A stretch of 64,000 bases of DNA from Cloeon dipterum (lineage: Eukaryota; Arthropoda; Insecta; Ephemeroptera; Baetidae). Under the pieces are notes generated by a model that was not told the origin of the DNA, did no database searches, and saw only the letters and a program-made list of their open reading frames with translations. Below are positions 50,299 to 62,600 of this stretch, in pieces (position 1 is the first letter of the stretch; each line of letters begins with the position of its first letter). The translations under genes and the position numbers were made by a program. The DNA lies in assembly GCF_949628265.1 (NCBI RefSeq), contig NC_088790.1, forward strand, positions 22,448,545 through 22,512,544. Direction: 5' to 3'.

Positions 50299-50306
50299 TA
50301 TATATA
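50299..50306 (-). promoter_or_regulatory. TATA box of integrin alpha gene
   Basis: TATATATA on the minus strand lies 45 bases before the ATG, implying a start near 50270 and a leader of only about 20 nt. The surrounding 5' flank, including CGTCACACAGAGATAA at about 50326, has a diverged duplicate at about 51.06-51.12 kb. Confidence 0.5.
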
Positions 50307-50589
50307 GTAAAGGAAGTGTGAGAAATACGTCACACAGAGATAAGAATTAAAGCGCTGCGGTGTACAACATCTGCACATGCAAGCCTTACCACAAAATTTC
50401 GGAAATGTAAGTTTTGAAAATATTACAATATTAAAAAAAATTACAGAGGCAGAATCGAAGTATTTTTGTATAAAGTTTAAACAGTTTTTTTATCGAATAA
50501 TTTAACTTGATGAAATAGAACTGTATTTTGACATTTTGCAAGACATGAATGTGTGATAAAAATTTAAAACGTCTCAACTTTGGACGCTA

Positions 50590-50665
50590 ATTAGATTCAA
50601 AGTAATTTTACCGCAGCTCAGCAGAGAAACTGTGCCCCATGCATCCCCTCATCCAAAACGATAAA
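50590..50665 (-). repeat. dispersed repeat family B, distant copy 4
   Basis: On the minus strand, GGATGAGGGGATGCATGGGG then CACAGT then GCTGAGCTGCGGTAAA resembles the 24.6 kb copy most closely. It lies between the two versions of the integrin first exon. Confidence 0.45.
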
Positions 50666-50844
50666 ATAAATAACAATAATTTGGTAGCAGATATGGAAAA
50701 ATGGCATATTAATAAATTTGTTGTCTTGACACGACTAGTTACACTAGGAAAATACCATCAAGTCTAAACTAGGAATTATTGCGGAGTGTCAATTTTGATT
50801 TGAATTTATATTGAATGATGCATTCAACTGCAAATTCAGCCCAC

Positions 50845-51020
50845 CTTATTTCACTGTCATTTGAAGTACTTTCATTGTGCAAACCAACACTAAATCCAAA
50901 GAAATCGCCATTATTCTCAGATTTGTATATTATTGTGTGGTCCAAGTCCACATTAAAACCCTCAACGCCATAAGAAAGGATCAATGCGACTACACTAAGT
51001 CGAACTGACCCCAGCCACAT
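50845..51020 (-). CDS. duplicate first exon of integrin alpha (alternative exon 1B or relic)
   Basis: The ATG at 51020 opens 58 codons plus two bases, ending AATAAG before donor GTGGGC. The peptide starts MWLGSVRLSVVALILSYG, then a FNVDLDHTIIYKSENNGDFF segment, closely matching exon 1 of the main gene (MWLRLKQLACV..., FNLDLEH..., SENNDDYFGF). Leader, 5' flank and the start of the following intron are also duplicated. It ends in the same phase (2) as exon 1A, so splicing to exon 2 at 50021 would keep the frame and give a protein with a different signal peptide and first propeller strand. No other exons accompany it. It may be an alternative promoter and exon, or the stub of a tandem paralogue. 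Confidence 0.6.
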
Positions 51021-51244
51021 TGTGAAAAGAACTACTACTACTCCTGCTAGATTGTTTCCATTCAATATACCAAGGAAAAAATTTGAAAATCGCGAAATGC
51101 GTCACATGGAGATAAAAATGGAATCGCTACAATGACCGCACAATATCAGGTATTGAATGAAAAATTTTCACTTCCGCATTTTCTCTAAAAGGTAGAGAAA
51201 TAAGCTTCACAGTATTCTTAAAGTTATTAATATTGTTTCAGAAT

Positions 51245-51650
51245 TGCATTATAGTCACGAACAAATAAAAATCATGGGTTGCCTAAATTGACCTGAATTT
51301 ATTTTGCCCGAATGGATTGTACCGAAATTTCCCCGAATGAAAATACTAGCTGTCGTTTTCGGTGTCACCCGAACGCCCTTTGGAATTTTTCCAAACAGGT
51401 AGAAGAAACAAGCGGAACAATTTGTTTTAAATTTTAAACGAAAAATTAACATACGATCTTGACCTTTACAATTTGTTATACAGGTAGATTTGTTATTTAA
51501 CATAATTAAATCCACTCGAAAATTTTTATTTATGATTTGGAATGCTTGTTGATATTTTTGAAAACCATCAGAAACTTTAAATTTGTATCTTGTGTCAAAT
51601 AAAATGACTTCAAAACTCTCAATCCAAATATTTCTGCTTGGTTCATTAGT
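51245..51650 (-). other. open frame of about 130 codons, possible integrin calf-2 relic
   Basis: A frame without stops begins just after an acceptor-like TTGCAG near 51655 and runs to a stop near 51255. It includes TNCSACFFYLFGKIPKGV and TTASIFIRGNF. The Cys-x3-Cys followed by a Gly-Lys-Ile-Pro-Lys-Gly turn and an alternating hydrophobic strand resembles integrin calf-2, and part lines up with the calf-2 exon of the neighbouring gene (NC..., KIP, TT, SGKI against SKI). The similarity is weak and unverified. Its place just 5' of the duplicated first exon would suit the 3' remnant of an upstream tandem integrin copy. It could equally be unrelated. Confidence 0.25.
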
Positions 51651-51659
51651 CCTCCTGCA

Positions 51660-53600
51660 ATTTTAAAAATATTTCAACATCTTGCACGAAAAATGACAAG
51701 CCAACGAATAATTGCTGCAAGCTTTTGGTGCTTTGGATCTGAATAGCATGCGTCCCACAGCTTTGTTTCACCACGGAGGCAGGAAGAGCCGCGTTTTCAA
51801 AGTTGGCTAAACAAGCCGAGTGGAGGGCTGGAGCTGCTGCGCTGGAATTTATTAATTTGTATGTTCCGCACAGCGGCGGTAGGCTGCTGCTGCTGCTCAT
51901 ATTCCCCAGCTCCCATGGTAATCTCGTAATGGCGTAATGCAAGCAATTAAGCCCGCTTTACCTGAAGGTGGAGCGGGCGGGCGGGCGGGCGGCAGAGAGA
52001 TGCTGCTCGCGCGAGCCGCCGTAAATCTCGAAATAATTAATTCATAATTCTGCGATTACGTTTCTGGCCCGAGAGTGGAGAGAACCGAGACCGCGCGCTT
52101 TTTATTCCGGCCACCCCACCAGCACCTGCTGATTAAAATTCCAAGAAAGGATAAATATGAAACGTGAGCGCGGTTTAAGGGGATCGGATGACGAATAAAA
52201 ACCACCAAAGAATATCGCTTTGTGAAACTGGATATGCACAGAGAAATTTACGCACTGTGATAATGAGAGTCACCTCATAACCACAACACAATTAAAAATT
52301 ATTTTGAATATAATATAAAATATTGATAATTTAAAAAATAACTATAATTAATGAAATAATTTAATTTAAGATTTTCGAAGACTGAAATATTAAAATTAAT
52401 GACTAGCCAAGCGCTTTTAGAGGCTTGTGAAATCGACCCAGAGTTTTTCATCACGCAAAAATTGGATTTTTTAGCTGAATGACTCATGTTTACGAGACAT
52501 ATGCCTGTCACAGTTTTTATCATTTCTAAAAAAAGACCTCTCACTCCAGTGAGAGATCAAATTTTTTTTTGTAGTTCCGTGTTACACGAATAAATATTTA
52601 TCATTTCCTCAACAGTGATAAAGATAGCAACCCCACTTAATTTCAAGCTTCAAAAGCAATGTGAAGAGCCCGTCATTTCAAAAATATTTATTCAATTGCA
52701 TTTTTGTTCGTAGAGTGTTGTTTTGTATTTAAATATAATAATCGCAACTAATCCAGCAAATTTTTATTTTCCCAAACGCGCGTGTGATATAAAAATTGTA
52801 TTTAGCAAATCAAAAATGCAAAATCTTGATGTTATGAGTTCTTTCTAATTAATTTGTCACTTGCGATAAGTTCTGTAGGGGTCTTGAGGGCAAACAGTCA
52901 TCAGAAATTGCACCTCAGGGTATTTCCGCTCCGCTCTCGCTGCGGCTGTTGCCATTAATTTGGTCCGTAGAGTCGGTGTGCCTTATTTGCTTGCTCCTGC
53001 TCTCTCGACTCGCAGCGGCTTTTGACAGCTCCTTCCGCTCCGTCACAATTGGCGTGTAACGAACTTACACTTGCCAAAAGAGAAAAAATCTCAGGGATTG
53101 GCGACAAATTGCTCTCGATTTAACATAGATTGACAGCGGGGGAAAAAAATCTTTCGGCTGGGATCACTCAATTTCGTCACGTTTGATGAAATTAGCCGAC
53201 GGAATGCAAACTCATTTTCTACTTGATGAGCATGTAACAAGTTTCAAGATTGTTCCACGCGCAACTCGCATGAGACAAGCGAGTTTCGAGTATAATCTCA
53301 TTAGAACCCTTTTGCATCTAATTACAAGTCATCGCCTGTTGCGCTGGGCAGTATTTTTCTTTGAAAGTAAAGCAGCAGGAGTGAGGTAGATATTTCAAAT
53401 ATTGTTCAAACACATTGAGAAAATTTATTTTTAAGTTAAGTTACATTTATTGAAGTGAAGATATATTTTTGTATATACAACGGTACAAAATTGAAGCTCC
53501 TTCAATCCTGCCCGCATATTTACAAATTTAGTCACACAAAAAAATAATTGAAAAACATCAATGAAACATATACATTTTTAATTGCCTGTGTCGCTAGCAA
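51660..53600. other. gene-free stretch
   Basis: Holds a CpG-rich island with GGGC repeats (about 51.97-52.00 kb), a perfect 7-bp hairpin CTCTCAC/GTGAGAG with a 4-base loop at 52538-52555, and AT-rich DNA. A minus-strand frame of 98 codons (51.65-51.94 kb) has no recognisable domain. Confidence 0.45.
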
Positions 53601-53615
53601 AGTATGTATGTTTCG

Positions 53616-53995
53616 CTACATAGTAGACCTGTACTCAAGAAACTCATCATTAGAATAAAATTTGTTAGCATAAACAAAAATTTTGAGCTTCTTTTCGAAC
53701 TCTTCTAAATGCGGCTCAGCCCGAATCTGTGGTAGAAGGTTATTATACAAATTCACCATGTACATTTTTGGATTTCGTGAAGCCGCCGCAGACACCTGGA
53801 TGGGAATAAAATAATCATCCCTTGAGCGTGTGTTGTAGCCATGTACCTCTCCAACTAGTTGAAAATAATGGGAATAGCGACGCACAAATTTGCAACAGTG
53901 AAGAAGATAAATTGAGTAAACAGGAAGCAAATTAAGTTTCTGAAATAAAGGCCGCGCAGACGCAAGAGGCACTGGAGAGCGCCAATTTTTTTTTT
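53616..53995 (-). mobile_element. 5'-truncated non-LTR retrotransposon, C-terminal part of reverse transcriptase ORF
   Basis: An open minus-strand frame ends at 53616 and shows the order of conserved segments found at the C-terminus of arthropod LINE reverse transcriptases: RPLFQKLNLLPVYSIYLL, then YNTRSRDDYFIP, then LYNNLLPQI, then a FEKKLKIFV stretch and YSNDEFL near the end. Upstream of about 53995 the similarity stops and the frame has no proper ATG, so the copy is 5'-truncated, as is usual for such insertions. The frame is still open, suggesting moderate age. The clade (L2/CR1/jockey-like) is not resolved. No clear target-site duplication was found. Confidence 0.72.
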
Positions 53996-54029
53996 TAATC
54001 AATTTATTGATATTTTTCATGGAGTACAA

Positions 54030-56530
54030 TCAGGAAAGTTTGAACGGAAATATTATTTTTGATTCAGTTAAGCCCACATTTTTTATTTTCTCGGAATTTC
54101 CCTCCTTCCATACCCATATTTTCAGAATTCCTGCATTTTACACCTCTGTTAATAGCAAATCCAGTGCAAGTATTTTTTCAGTACTGAAATTGAAACATTT
54201 TTTCCAGATTTTGGCCAATTATCAGAGAGGGGCTCATGGAAAACATTATTTTAATCCTTGTTTCGTGGAAAATCAAAGCGCAAGAATTTAACCAACAATG
54301 CAGCAAACACTTTAAAATTAAAAAAAATGATAATAATCACAATTCACTTTACAGAACAAACGAGTTGAATATGTACATTAAGTTTTGTAATCCATTATTA
54401 GTTATTAGTTGTCACTACGAAGAGAAGAGCTTGCCACGCACGGATCGTGTCGTCTGCCAGTTGTGCAAAGCCGCACGCGTGTTTTGCGTCGTGTGAGCTG
54501 CATGATCCCGGACGCGTCGCATTGTGAGATCAAAACGTCTGGCTGGTCATTAATTTGCAAGTGGCACGCGTCAAGAAACACCTGCCGGCAAACGAGGGTG
54601 CCAGCGAGTGAGAGGGAATTTGCATTCTGTATTCATCAAAATTCAAAGACTCCATTAGGATGCGCGGTGGTCGATATTAAATTCATGCGATGCTCGCCTT
54701 CAATCTCTCATCTGACTTCAAATGAAGACAATCAAAGTGTAGTGCGTAGTCCGAAATTTCAATAGCAATTAATTGCGTGCCATTACCATTGCTAAATAAT
54801 TAACAGGGCTGTGAATTTTAGATCGTCAAATAATTTTAATTGCTTACCGTCCAGTGGTCATGGGACCATAAAATAATGCAATTTTATCATTTTCAACCAT
54901 ATAGTTAAAATCGTCTACGAGGGCTGAGACCATTTAAATTTTCTTTAAAAACATCAAGCCTATTTTTCTGTGCTCTTTGAAGTTTATTTTAAGTTGAAAT
55001 TCGAAATAGAAAATTTAATTCTAAAATTTCAGTTAAGAACTGCCTTGTTTGCAATTTTCACTTCTAGGGAACACAGCACATTTATTTTGAAAATTCAATG
55101 AAGCTTAGTAGAGACACAAAAGACTGAGACACACACACCACTTTTCATCCTCATTAGCAGCAAGTGCCAAGAACGCCACGCTGGCCGTGTGAGCGAGCAG
55201 ATGAGCCGGGAAATGGGGCAGCAATAAATATTTGTGGACTGTGGACAGTGCATTAAGTTAATAGCGTCATTTGCGCCCCTTTGCACCGCCCATATTTTTA
55301 CGAGCTCTATAAATTAGTGCGGCTTCTTTTTTCTTATTTCTATCAATTAGACGCGGTGGGGCTTATTGAGGGAAAGGGTGTCACTGATTGGAAAAGAAAT
55401 TGCTGACAAATTCCTCTTTGACGGCTGTGATTTTCAACTGTTGTCAGACCCACTCGAGAATTATTTACAGCAGTGCCACTTGCGCGCCGACTTTTCATTA
55501 TTGGCTCGGTGGCTTTTTATTTTTGCTGACCACGCCGAGGGTCTCCTGCGATGATTAGTTGGCTGGAGGCCAATTGCAAATGACTGCACGATGATTTTTC
55601 CACCTCGCCTCGGGCTGGAAATTGCTTCGCCTCTCGTTTCTCATTTCCCAATCGGCGGCGAATCGATCTTGACTGCTCGGCATGCATGATGCGGCGTGCG
55701 TGCTGCTGATTCAATTTTTTAATCTCGAAATTTCTACGCGGAGAGCGCTTCCTTTCTTTCTTATCGGTAAAAAAACTCGTCTCCCTCGACTCTCTCAGAA
55801 GAGCTTTTCCGCGCGGCGCTCTCCACCGAGCGCGAGCGGTGATAAATTTAGAATAAAATTTAATTATTCAACGGATAAACAATTTAAATAAGAGAGAAGA
55901 GGAGAGGAGTGCGAGATGATAAAAATGCAAAAGGAGCGCCTTTCTGGTGTTTTGTCGCTCGTGGCAATGCTTCCACGCTCGCTTGACACGCAGAGTGAAT
56001 TTTCTCTCCTTCACTCTCTTCTGCCGCGTGCTGGTAACCAAATCCGATCTGCGGAAAAGCAAAGAGCGGCCTGGTGCGCCACGCCCAAGTGCTCCAAGAG
56101 TGCTTCTTGCTAAATATTAACGAGCACGACTAAGATTTCCACCCTGCATTATTTTATCTCGTTACACTTCTTTGAATTTTTATAAATAAAATAATTGGAG
56201 TGAAATTCACGGAATTCACTTTCAAGCGGGGGAAAATTCGATGATGAGATCCTCCTACAACTCTTCAGTCTCTCAGGTTTTTTTATTATTCTCAGCGTGA
56301 AAGTTTTGAATTACTCTTAGAAGAAACATGCCTCTTTTTTAAGATTTAAATATATGCTCAATTCATGTGGGGATTTTTACTATTGACAATTTTAGAGAAA
56401 TAAAACTTGTGAGTCTGGTATGGCAAATCTTAGAATTGTTATTATCGATTTGTGAAACATGTAGTGCTTTATGAAAGTTAAAAATTTGACCAAAACTTTC
56501 AAAATTGATTTAAAAATACAGATTTATTGT
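54030..56530. other. gene-free stretch
   Basis: AT-rich DNA with CpG-rich segments at about 54.42-54.62 and 55.1-56.1 kb. Open frames carry no recognisable domain. No RNA gene was recognised. Confidence 0.4.
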
Positions 56531-56538
56531 ATACGGGT

Positions 56539-56657
56539 GAATTTTGGTTAGAACCGTCTGAGAGAAAGCCCAAATGCAGCCTCCTCGATAACTTGGAGGA
56601 GAGGGTGCATTTGGCTGCCAGTTGTACACGTCAATCAGTGGTCGGTTCTGACAATTC
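56539..56657. repeat. foldback of about 120 bp with inner hairpin
   Basis: Outer arms GAATTTTGGTTAGAACCG (56539-56556) and CGGTTCTGACAATTC (56643-56657) are inverted with small gaps. Inside, AGCC and AAATGCA (56567-56578) pair with TGCATTT and GGCT (56606-56616), and CTCCTC (56581-56586) pairs with GAGGAG (56596-56601) across a 9-base loop. The inner hairpin is about 50 nt. It could be a small foldback transposon or a hairpin RNA precursor. Confidence 0.6.
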
Positions 56658-56659
56658 GT

Positions 56660-59600
56660 GCGCTGGGGGCGCGAAAACTACGTTAACCTTAAATATTGCT
56701 AGTCTCACGCTTTCAAAAGAAATAGCAATTCTATATATGTATTTAACGATTCTTGATATGGGCGCCTGGTCATGGCGCCTCTCAGGTCAGTAACTGGCCA
56801 GAGAGTGTCACAACAGATACATATTTCGTTGAGAGTAGTTTCTGTTCCCTGAACATAATTTGTAAAGCTAAAATCTTTCTGGAAACTCAATTTGATCATA
56901 CCGTTTTTGCAAATTGTAATTAAAATTATCTTGGAGATTTTACTCGAAGCTTTTTAAAAACTGGAACAAGTCTGAAAAAAGTGATTTAAATCTACTAAAA
57001 TATTGAATCTCTATCAATTCAACAGAGGGAATTAAAAATGTAACGAACGCCCCGCCGCAAATAATAATTATTATTAAATATAACAAGCAATTCAACCAAA
57101 TGGTCGACATTTGGAATTTTTAAAACTCATCCAACTAACGGATTACTCTCCATCTGAATATTACTTATTTTATTGACATGTTAGTGTATATTATTGTCGA
57201 GGTTAGTTTCAAAAGTGTTGAATAGAGGCAGAAATGGAATTCGACGTTCTTAAACGATTCTGACTGTTTCAGACAAGACAATAAAACGCCTGGAAAAACA
57301 ACGATTCGTGCACGAAACGGGAGACGCAGTAGAAGTTAACAAGAACAACAGAGTGTCTGTTTGGTGCGTGCCGAGGGTATTAACACGACTGTTAATATTA
57401 TACTGATCATGCAAATCCCATTGAAATCGAAGCATCTTCCGGAGTGTTCTACTCGCTAATGGATTTTACGTTTTGGCGCCGCGAGCGAGCGAGCGAGTGT
57501 GTCTGCAACGCGATAAAGCGAATTTCCATACGAAACGGCAAGGTGTGTAGCAAGCAAAGTGGAGGAGAACAAAGCATCCTCGTAATGACTTACCAATGAG
57601 CGCGCCATCAATCATGCGACTTATCGCAAAAATGTGCATTCGGCACTATCGCGCGCTTGCTGTTGGTTATTGATGCCCGCGAACCAACCAACGGACGAGC
57701 ATGCATGCGACGCGAATTAATCACCCATCGGCACGCGGCAGACAGACAGCCCCCATCGAGTGAGCCGATCGTGCTCTTTTTCGCTCGTCGCCGGCCTAAT
57801 TAAACGGCGCGGCCACTTTTCGTGCTGCAGTTGTTTAGCAACACGTACACACACAGCTTGTGCAACCGGCCGATGGCGTGTCAGTTGCATGCACGCTCAT
57901 TAGTCGCTTGCTAATTACGCGCACTGATTCGCGTTTGTGCTCGCAATTATCAGGCGTTGTTGCAAATTGAATTAATTCCCGCCCGCCACCATGCTCTCAT
58001 GTGAAATGCACCCCTTATTAAAAATTATTCAAGAATTCTGAATAGCCAAACACAATTAGCTGTGACACGAATAGTAATTACCTTATTTTTAATAAGTGTT
58101 GATTTTTTTTCTAATTGGTTGAGTGCTTTCTAAAGAAAAAAAAATAATATTTATTTATAAAATGTAATACTTGGAAGTTTTCTTATGGACAGCAACTGGC
58201 TTAAAGGTAATTTTCTATTTAAGGTAAATTTTGATGATTTATATTAAGTTGAAATAATTACTATTCCAATTATTAGTTGATTTATTTTTTTTTGTATAAT
58301 TTTAGCTTTAAAACATTTAAAATAAATTTAATTATGTCGCACTGGTGGTGTAAATATGCACAAATATAAGTAATTAAATTCAGTTTTTTGTTCACTCTTT
58401 GTTTGAAAATAGATTAACTACTAAAAAATCCATGTGATGAGGCGTAAAATGAACCAATTTCTTCCCAACAAAGGCCACGTTTTTATTGAGCAAGTCAGTA
58501 ATTTAGGCTGACAACTGGTTGAGAAGTGCCCCAACATTTTATCAGCGCTGCGGAGGCTCAACACGTCGAATGGCCTCGAAGTAAATCAGCAAACAGAAAG
58601 GCAATCAAATCGCGCTTAATAATTCCGCTCACTCGTCTGTGGAGCAACAAACAAACTCAAATTCTCATTCCTCTTGCCGGCGCTGGCTGGCTCTTTTAAG
58701 ATTGCGAAAGACGTCTCTCTCTTTCTTCTCAGCAGAAGCAGAATCGCCGCTTTCTCTTCATTATTTGGCCATTAAAAGCTGCTGGCGGCCGAGACGAAGA
58801 GAGCAGAGCAGAAAGACAGCCGAGCGAGTGGTGTTTCTTGTTCATTTGCCGTATTGTTATCAGTCGGCAGAGGAAGCGGTGCAGCCTCCTCCGAGGTGCA
58901 TTTGGAGCAGGCAGACGTGCGCTCGCTCGCTCTCTCTCGCACGCGGTAATGTCTGCTTTTTGCCAGCCCCTTATCACACGACGTCACACGCCTCCCCGAC
59001 CCACCCAACGACAGACACAATGCGAGAGAGCCTTCCGCCTCACTTACACCACCCAATATGCCTATTCTAGTCGTCGCCATCACTCACACTGTGAGCTGAA
59101 TAATTTATTTTGCATGTAAAATTATTTATATCACAGCGTGTCCGGAAAGACTGAATGTTTTACGAGGGTTTTTTGCTAGTTCAAAGTTCAAAGACCTTTT
59201 TTAATCTGCCATAAGATTGTTAAATTTTTAAACTAAATATAAATCGTGAAAATTTTGAATTCAATGGTATTTCCCGTGAATTTTGTTTCCAATCGATAAA
59301 TCAAGACTTTTCTAGAAGAGTCAATATCACACTTAATGATGACGCATACTGAAATAGTAAAGGTCGCACCTATATAATTAATGAATATACAAGAAAAATG
59401 GTTGTTATAAATTATTTTTAATCCCCTTTTAGTTACTGATTGCTGCACCGATTGTTAAAATATCACGAAAAATCAACGTTTTCTGTCTTATATTTGTAGA
59501 AAAGTTCATTACACCTAAAAATGCCCCAAAGTAGAAGTGCAGTATTCGTATCTTTATAAATATCTTTCCACTACGAACTCCGTGATATCCCAGAAATTAT

Positions 59601-62600
59601 ATTTATTTCCTTCTATATCGTATATTATTTTTTAATCCTACTTAATGCTCATGAGAAGCAATTTAAACCAGTAAAAAATTACGCAAAAGTGCCTATTATT
59701 CCTCTATTATTCCTTAACAATGGAAGGATTTATTTCAAATTGTAAGCTACACGGAACCAGAATATTTTTGCGCACCGACGTTTTTTATACGGTATATATT
59801 TTTTTATTTTAGCCCGAAATTAAGCGATAAAAATGTTTGTGTTTGTTTAAATTTGGATGATGATTTCTAGAAACAATTCGAAAAAATCGCAAATATTTCT
59901 AAAACATTCAAAACTACCTTGAGACAATTTTGCTTGAGAGTTTAATCAATTTTAGAATTATTTTTTTCATGTTAAAAGTCACGAAATAGAAGCAAAATTT
60001 CCAGACACTAACTTGTATATTTGCCCTTGATCGATGACCTGAAATTTTGTGTTAATTTCTCTTATTTTTTAGATTTCATTAAACAGCAGATGAGTTTTTT
60101 TGCGTTTTTTTAATTTCCACCAAAGTTCCAAACCTTAGTTTACATGAGTTTTGATTATTTTTGCCTTTAGCTCTACAACTGTATACTTTGTCCATCGAAT
60201 TTGATACAGTTGTGTGGATATAAAAACACTTAACCGACTGACAGCAATTTCGAGCTAGAAAGGTAGAAAAAAAAAACCTAAATCACTTTGCAGCATAAAC
60301 AGAATACGTTAATTAAGTTGAAGATCAACAAATAAGCCGGGCAGTTTTGTTTTTGTGCCTTTGCGAGAGCGTAAAGGTGGCGATAAACACGAAATCGGCT
60401 TTGACCGGCCGTTCGCGTTTATTTTACGGCCGGGTGCATCCTTTTTGCCGCCGCTACTGGTAATGACGGGGAATTTTTATGGTGCCAGCTCGCAGCAGGA
60501 TGATGTAATGCAAATATGATGAATACGAAATGAGTGTGCGCCCGCGAGCGAGCCGAACAGACAGCAGCCAACTCTTTTGTTGAACCATTGATCCATGCAT
60601 CATGTAACAGTTGGCCATATATCATGCTGCCTCCGCCGCCGCCGCCGCTTTTTCTGCACACGGACCAAAGCAGCGCTGCCGCCGCCGCGTGTACACTGTG
60701 TGTGTGTGTGCGCTGCTACTTTTATTCCGCGCGTGCTAAGGAAAATATATGACGCACGTTACATTTATTATTCGTGGATTAAAATCTCCATTATGGTCCG
60801 TAAAGCGCATTAGTTTGTTAAATGAAACATATGCGATGAAACTCGACAAAGCTGCTGCTGCTGCTTTGACGGCAAAAAGGCGGATTCAGAAAATCACTCC
60901 TCTCAGAGATTTATTCTTTTCACTTACATGCCGGTGAAAGGTCGAAACAACAAAGGCTTTTTGTTTATCCGCTGAGCCTTGTCAGCCTGATTAAATTGCA
61001 AAAATGGTTGCTTTCAGAGCTAGGCACAAATTTTAATCATTTCCAGGAAACCGAATTTTTTTGTAAAGAAGAGCAGTTGTGGGACTCGTTCGAAAATGCT
61101 GAATGGATCAATAGAGGAAAAGTTTCCGATATAATATTAAAGATTCAAGTGAGTTTCGGGGCACGCACCTTTGAAGTTTCTTGAAAAGTGCGAGCCGCGT
61201 CCAGCGGAGAAAAGTTGGCACAAAGGTCAGGGGGTGGGAAAGTTTATCAAAAACTGCTTGGCTCCGTGGGGGCCGCGCTAGCTGCCGTTATTTTCTCCCC
61301 GCGAGCCATTTTAAGCTGTTCTCTCCGCTGTTTGCGCCAGCGAGCCTCGATTTTTGTCCACTCACTGCACCAGTGGGCACCAATAATGATGCTGGCGCGG
61401 TGGAACATCAATATTTCTCGACTCCCGACGCGTTTTCGAAGACTGACATCAACGAATGGTAGCACAACTGAATCATTGGCTATCTAGTTGTAAGAAAATG
61501 TTTACTTGTTAAAAAACGTTGCATTTTATTTCATGCGTTAATTCTTGAAATTAAATCAAATTTATTAAATCATGTTTATATTGATAAATTATTACTTTAT
61601 GCATATTTTAATTTATAATTATTCTAACACAATGAAAACTGCATATTTTTTACGTTGCACAGTTCAGCAAGAAATAAATAAAAAGTTCGAACGATGGAAC
61701 TCTCAATAATATCTCAAATGAATCTTTGCCTATGAAACAGAACATACAATTGGGTATCATACAACATTATTTATTTTATCAAGGTTTTTTTGTTTCGTTT
61801 CGCAGAGATTTGCTCCTATTTGCAAAAAGCCCTTTTTTGTGAGCAGCCCCTGAAGACGGCGCGTGCCAGTGGAAATAAGCCGAGAAGCCGCCTCTTCTGT
61901 ATACTTATTGTGCCAAAACCACCGGGGGACGGCCGACGGACAACAAAGGAAACTCGGCTCTCGCTGACTTGATAATCAAAATCCCTCCTGCGCCACTGCA
62001 ACGTATTTATCAAAAGGATTTTCCCTCGCCGGAGCAAACAGCGCGTCTTGATTTTTTTTCGCGGACGACCGATTTGATGCAGAAAAACAACAAACGTCGA
62101 GTGCAGTTTTTTAATTCCTAAATGGAGGCGAAAGTTTTTGAAAGCAGCGTACGTGTCAAAACGGGTTGTAATCAAAAGCAATCAAACGGGTAATTAATCA
62201 ATAACGCGCGGTCGGCCGCCCGGCGAATCGAGTTTGGACGGATTAAATGCGATAGCGTTGCCGCCGCCGGGAAAAGTTGCTGCTGCAGATAATAATTAAT
62301 CATGCGAGTGGCAAAAAGTGCATGAAAAAGCAGCGCCGACCGACCGACCAACCGGCCGAAGGAACGAACAAGAAGCGGAGGAAGAAGACAAGGACAAATG
62401 ACAAGGGAAAGAAATTGCGATGAAGGCAGAAATTAATGGCAAGTTAGCTGCTTCGGCGGCACAGATGGAGATTGATAATGCTCCCACCGTCGACTGTGAC
62501 TTATTTTGTGCGGTTAATCTGTGCCTCGTGCTGGTCACGCCACGCCGAAAGGTGTGGCACCACGTCCTGGACTAAAAAGGAAACTGCTACGTTTTAGTTT

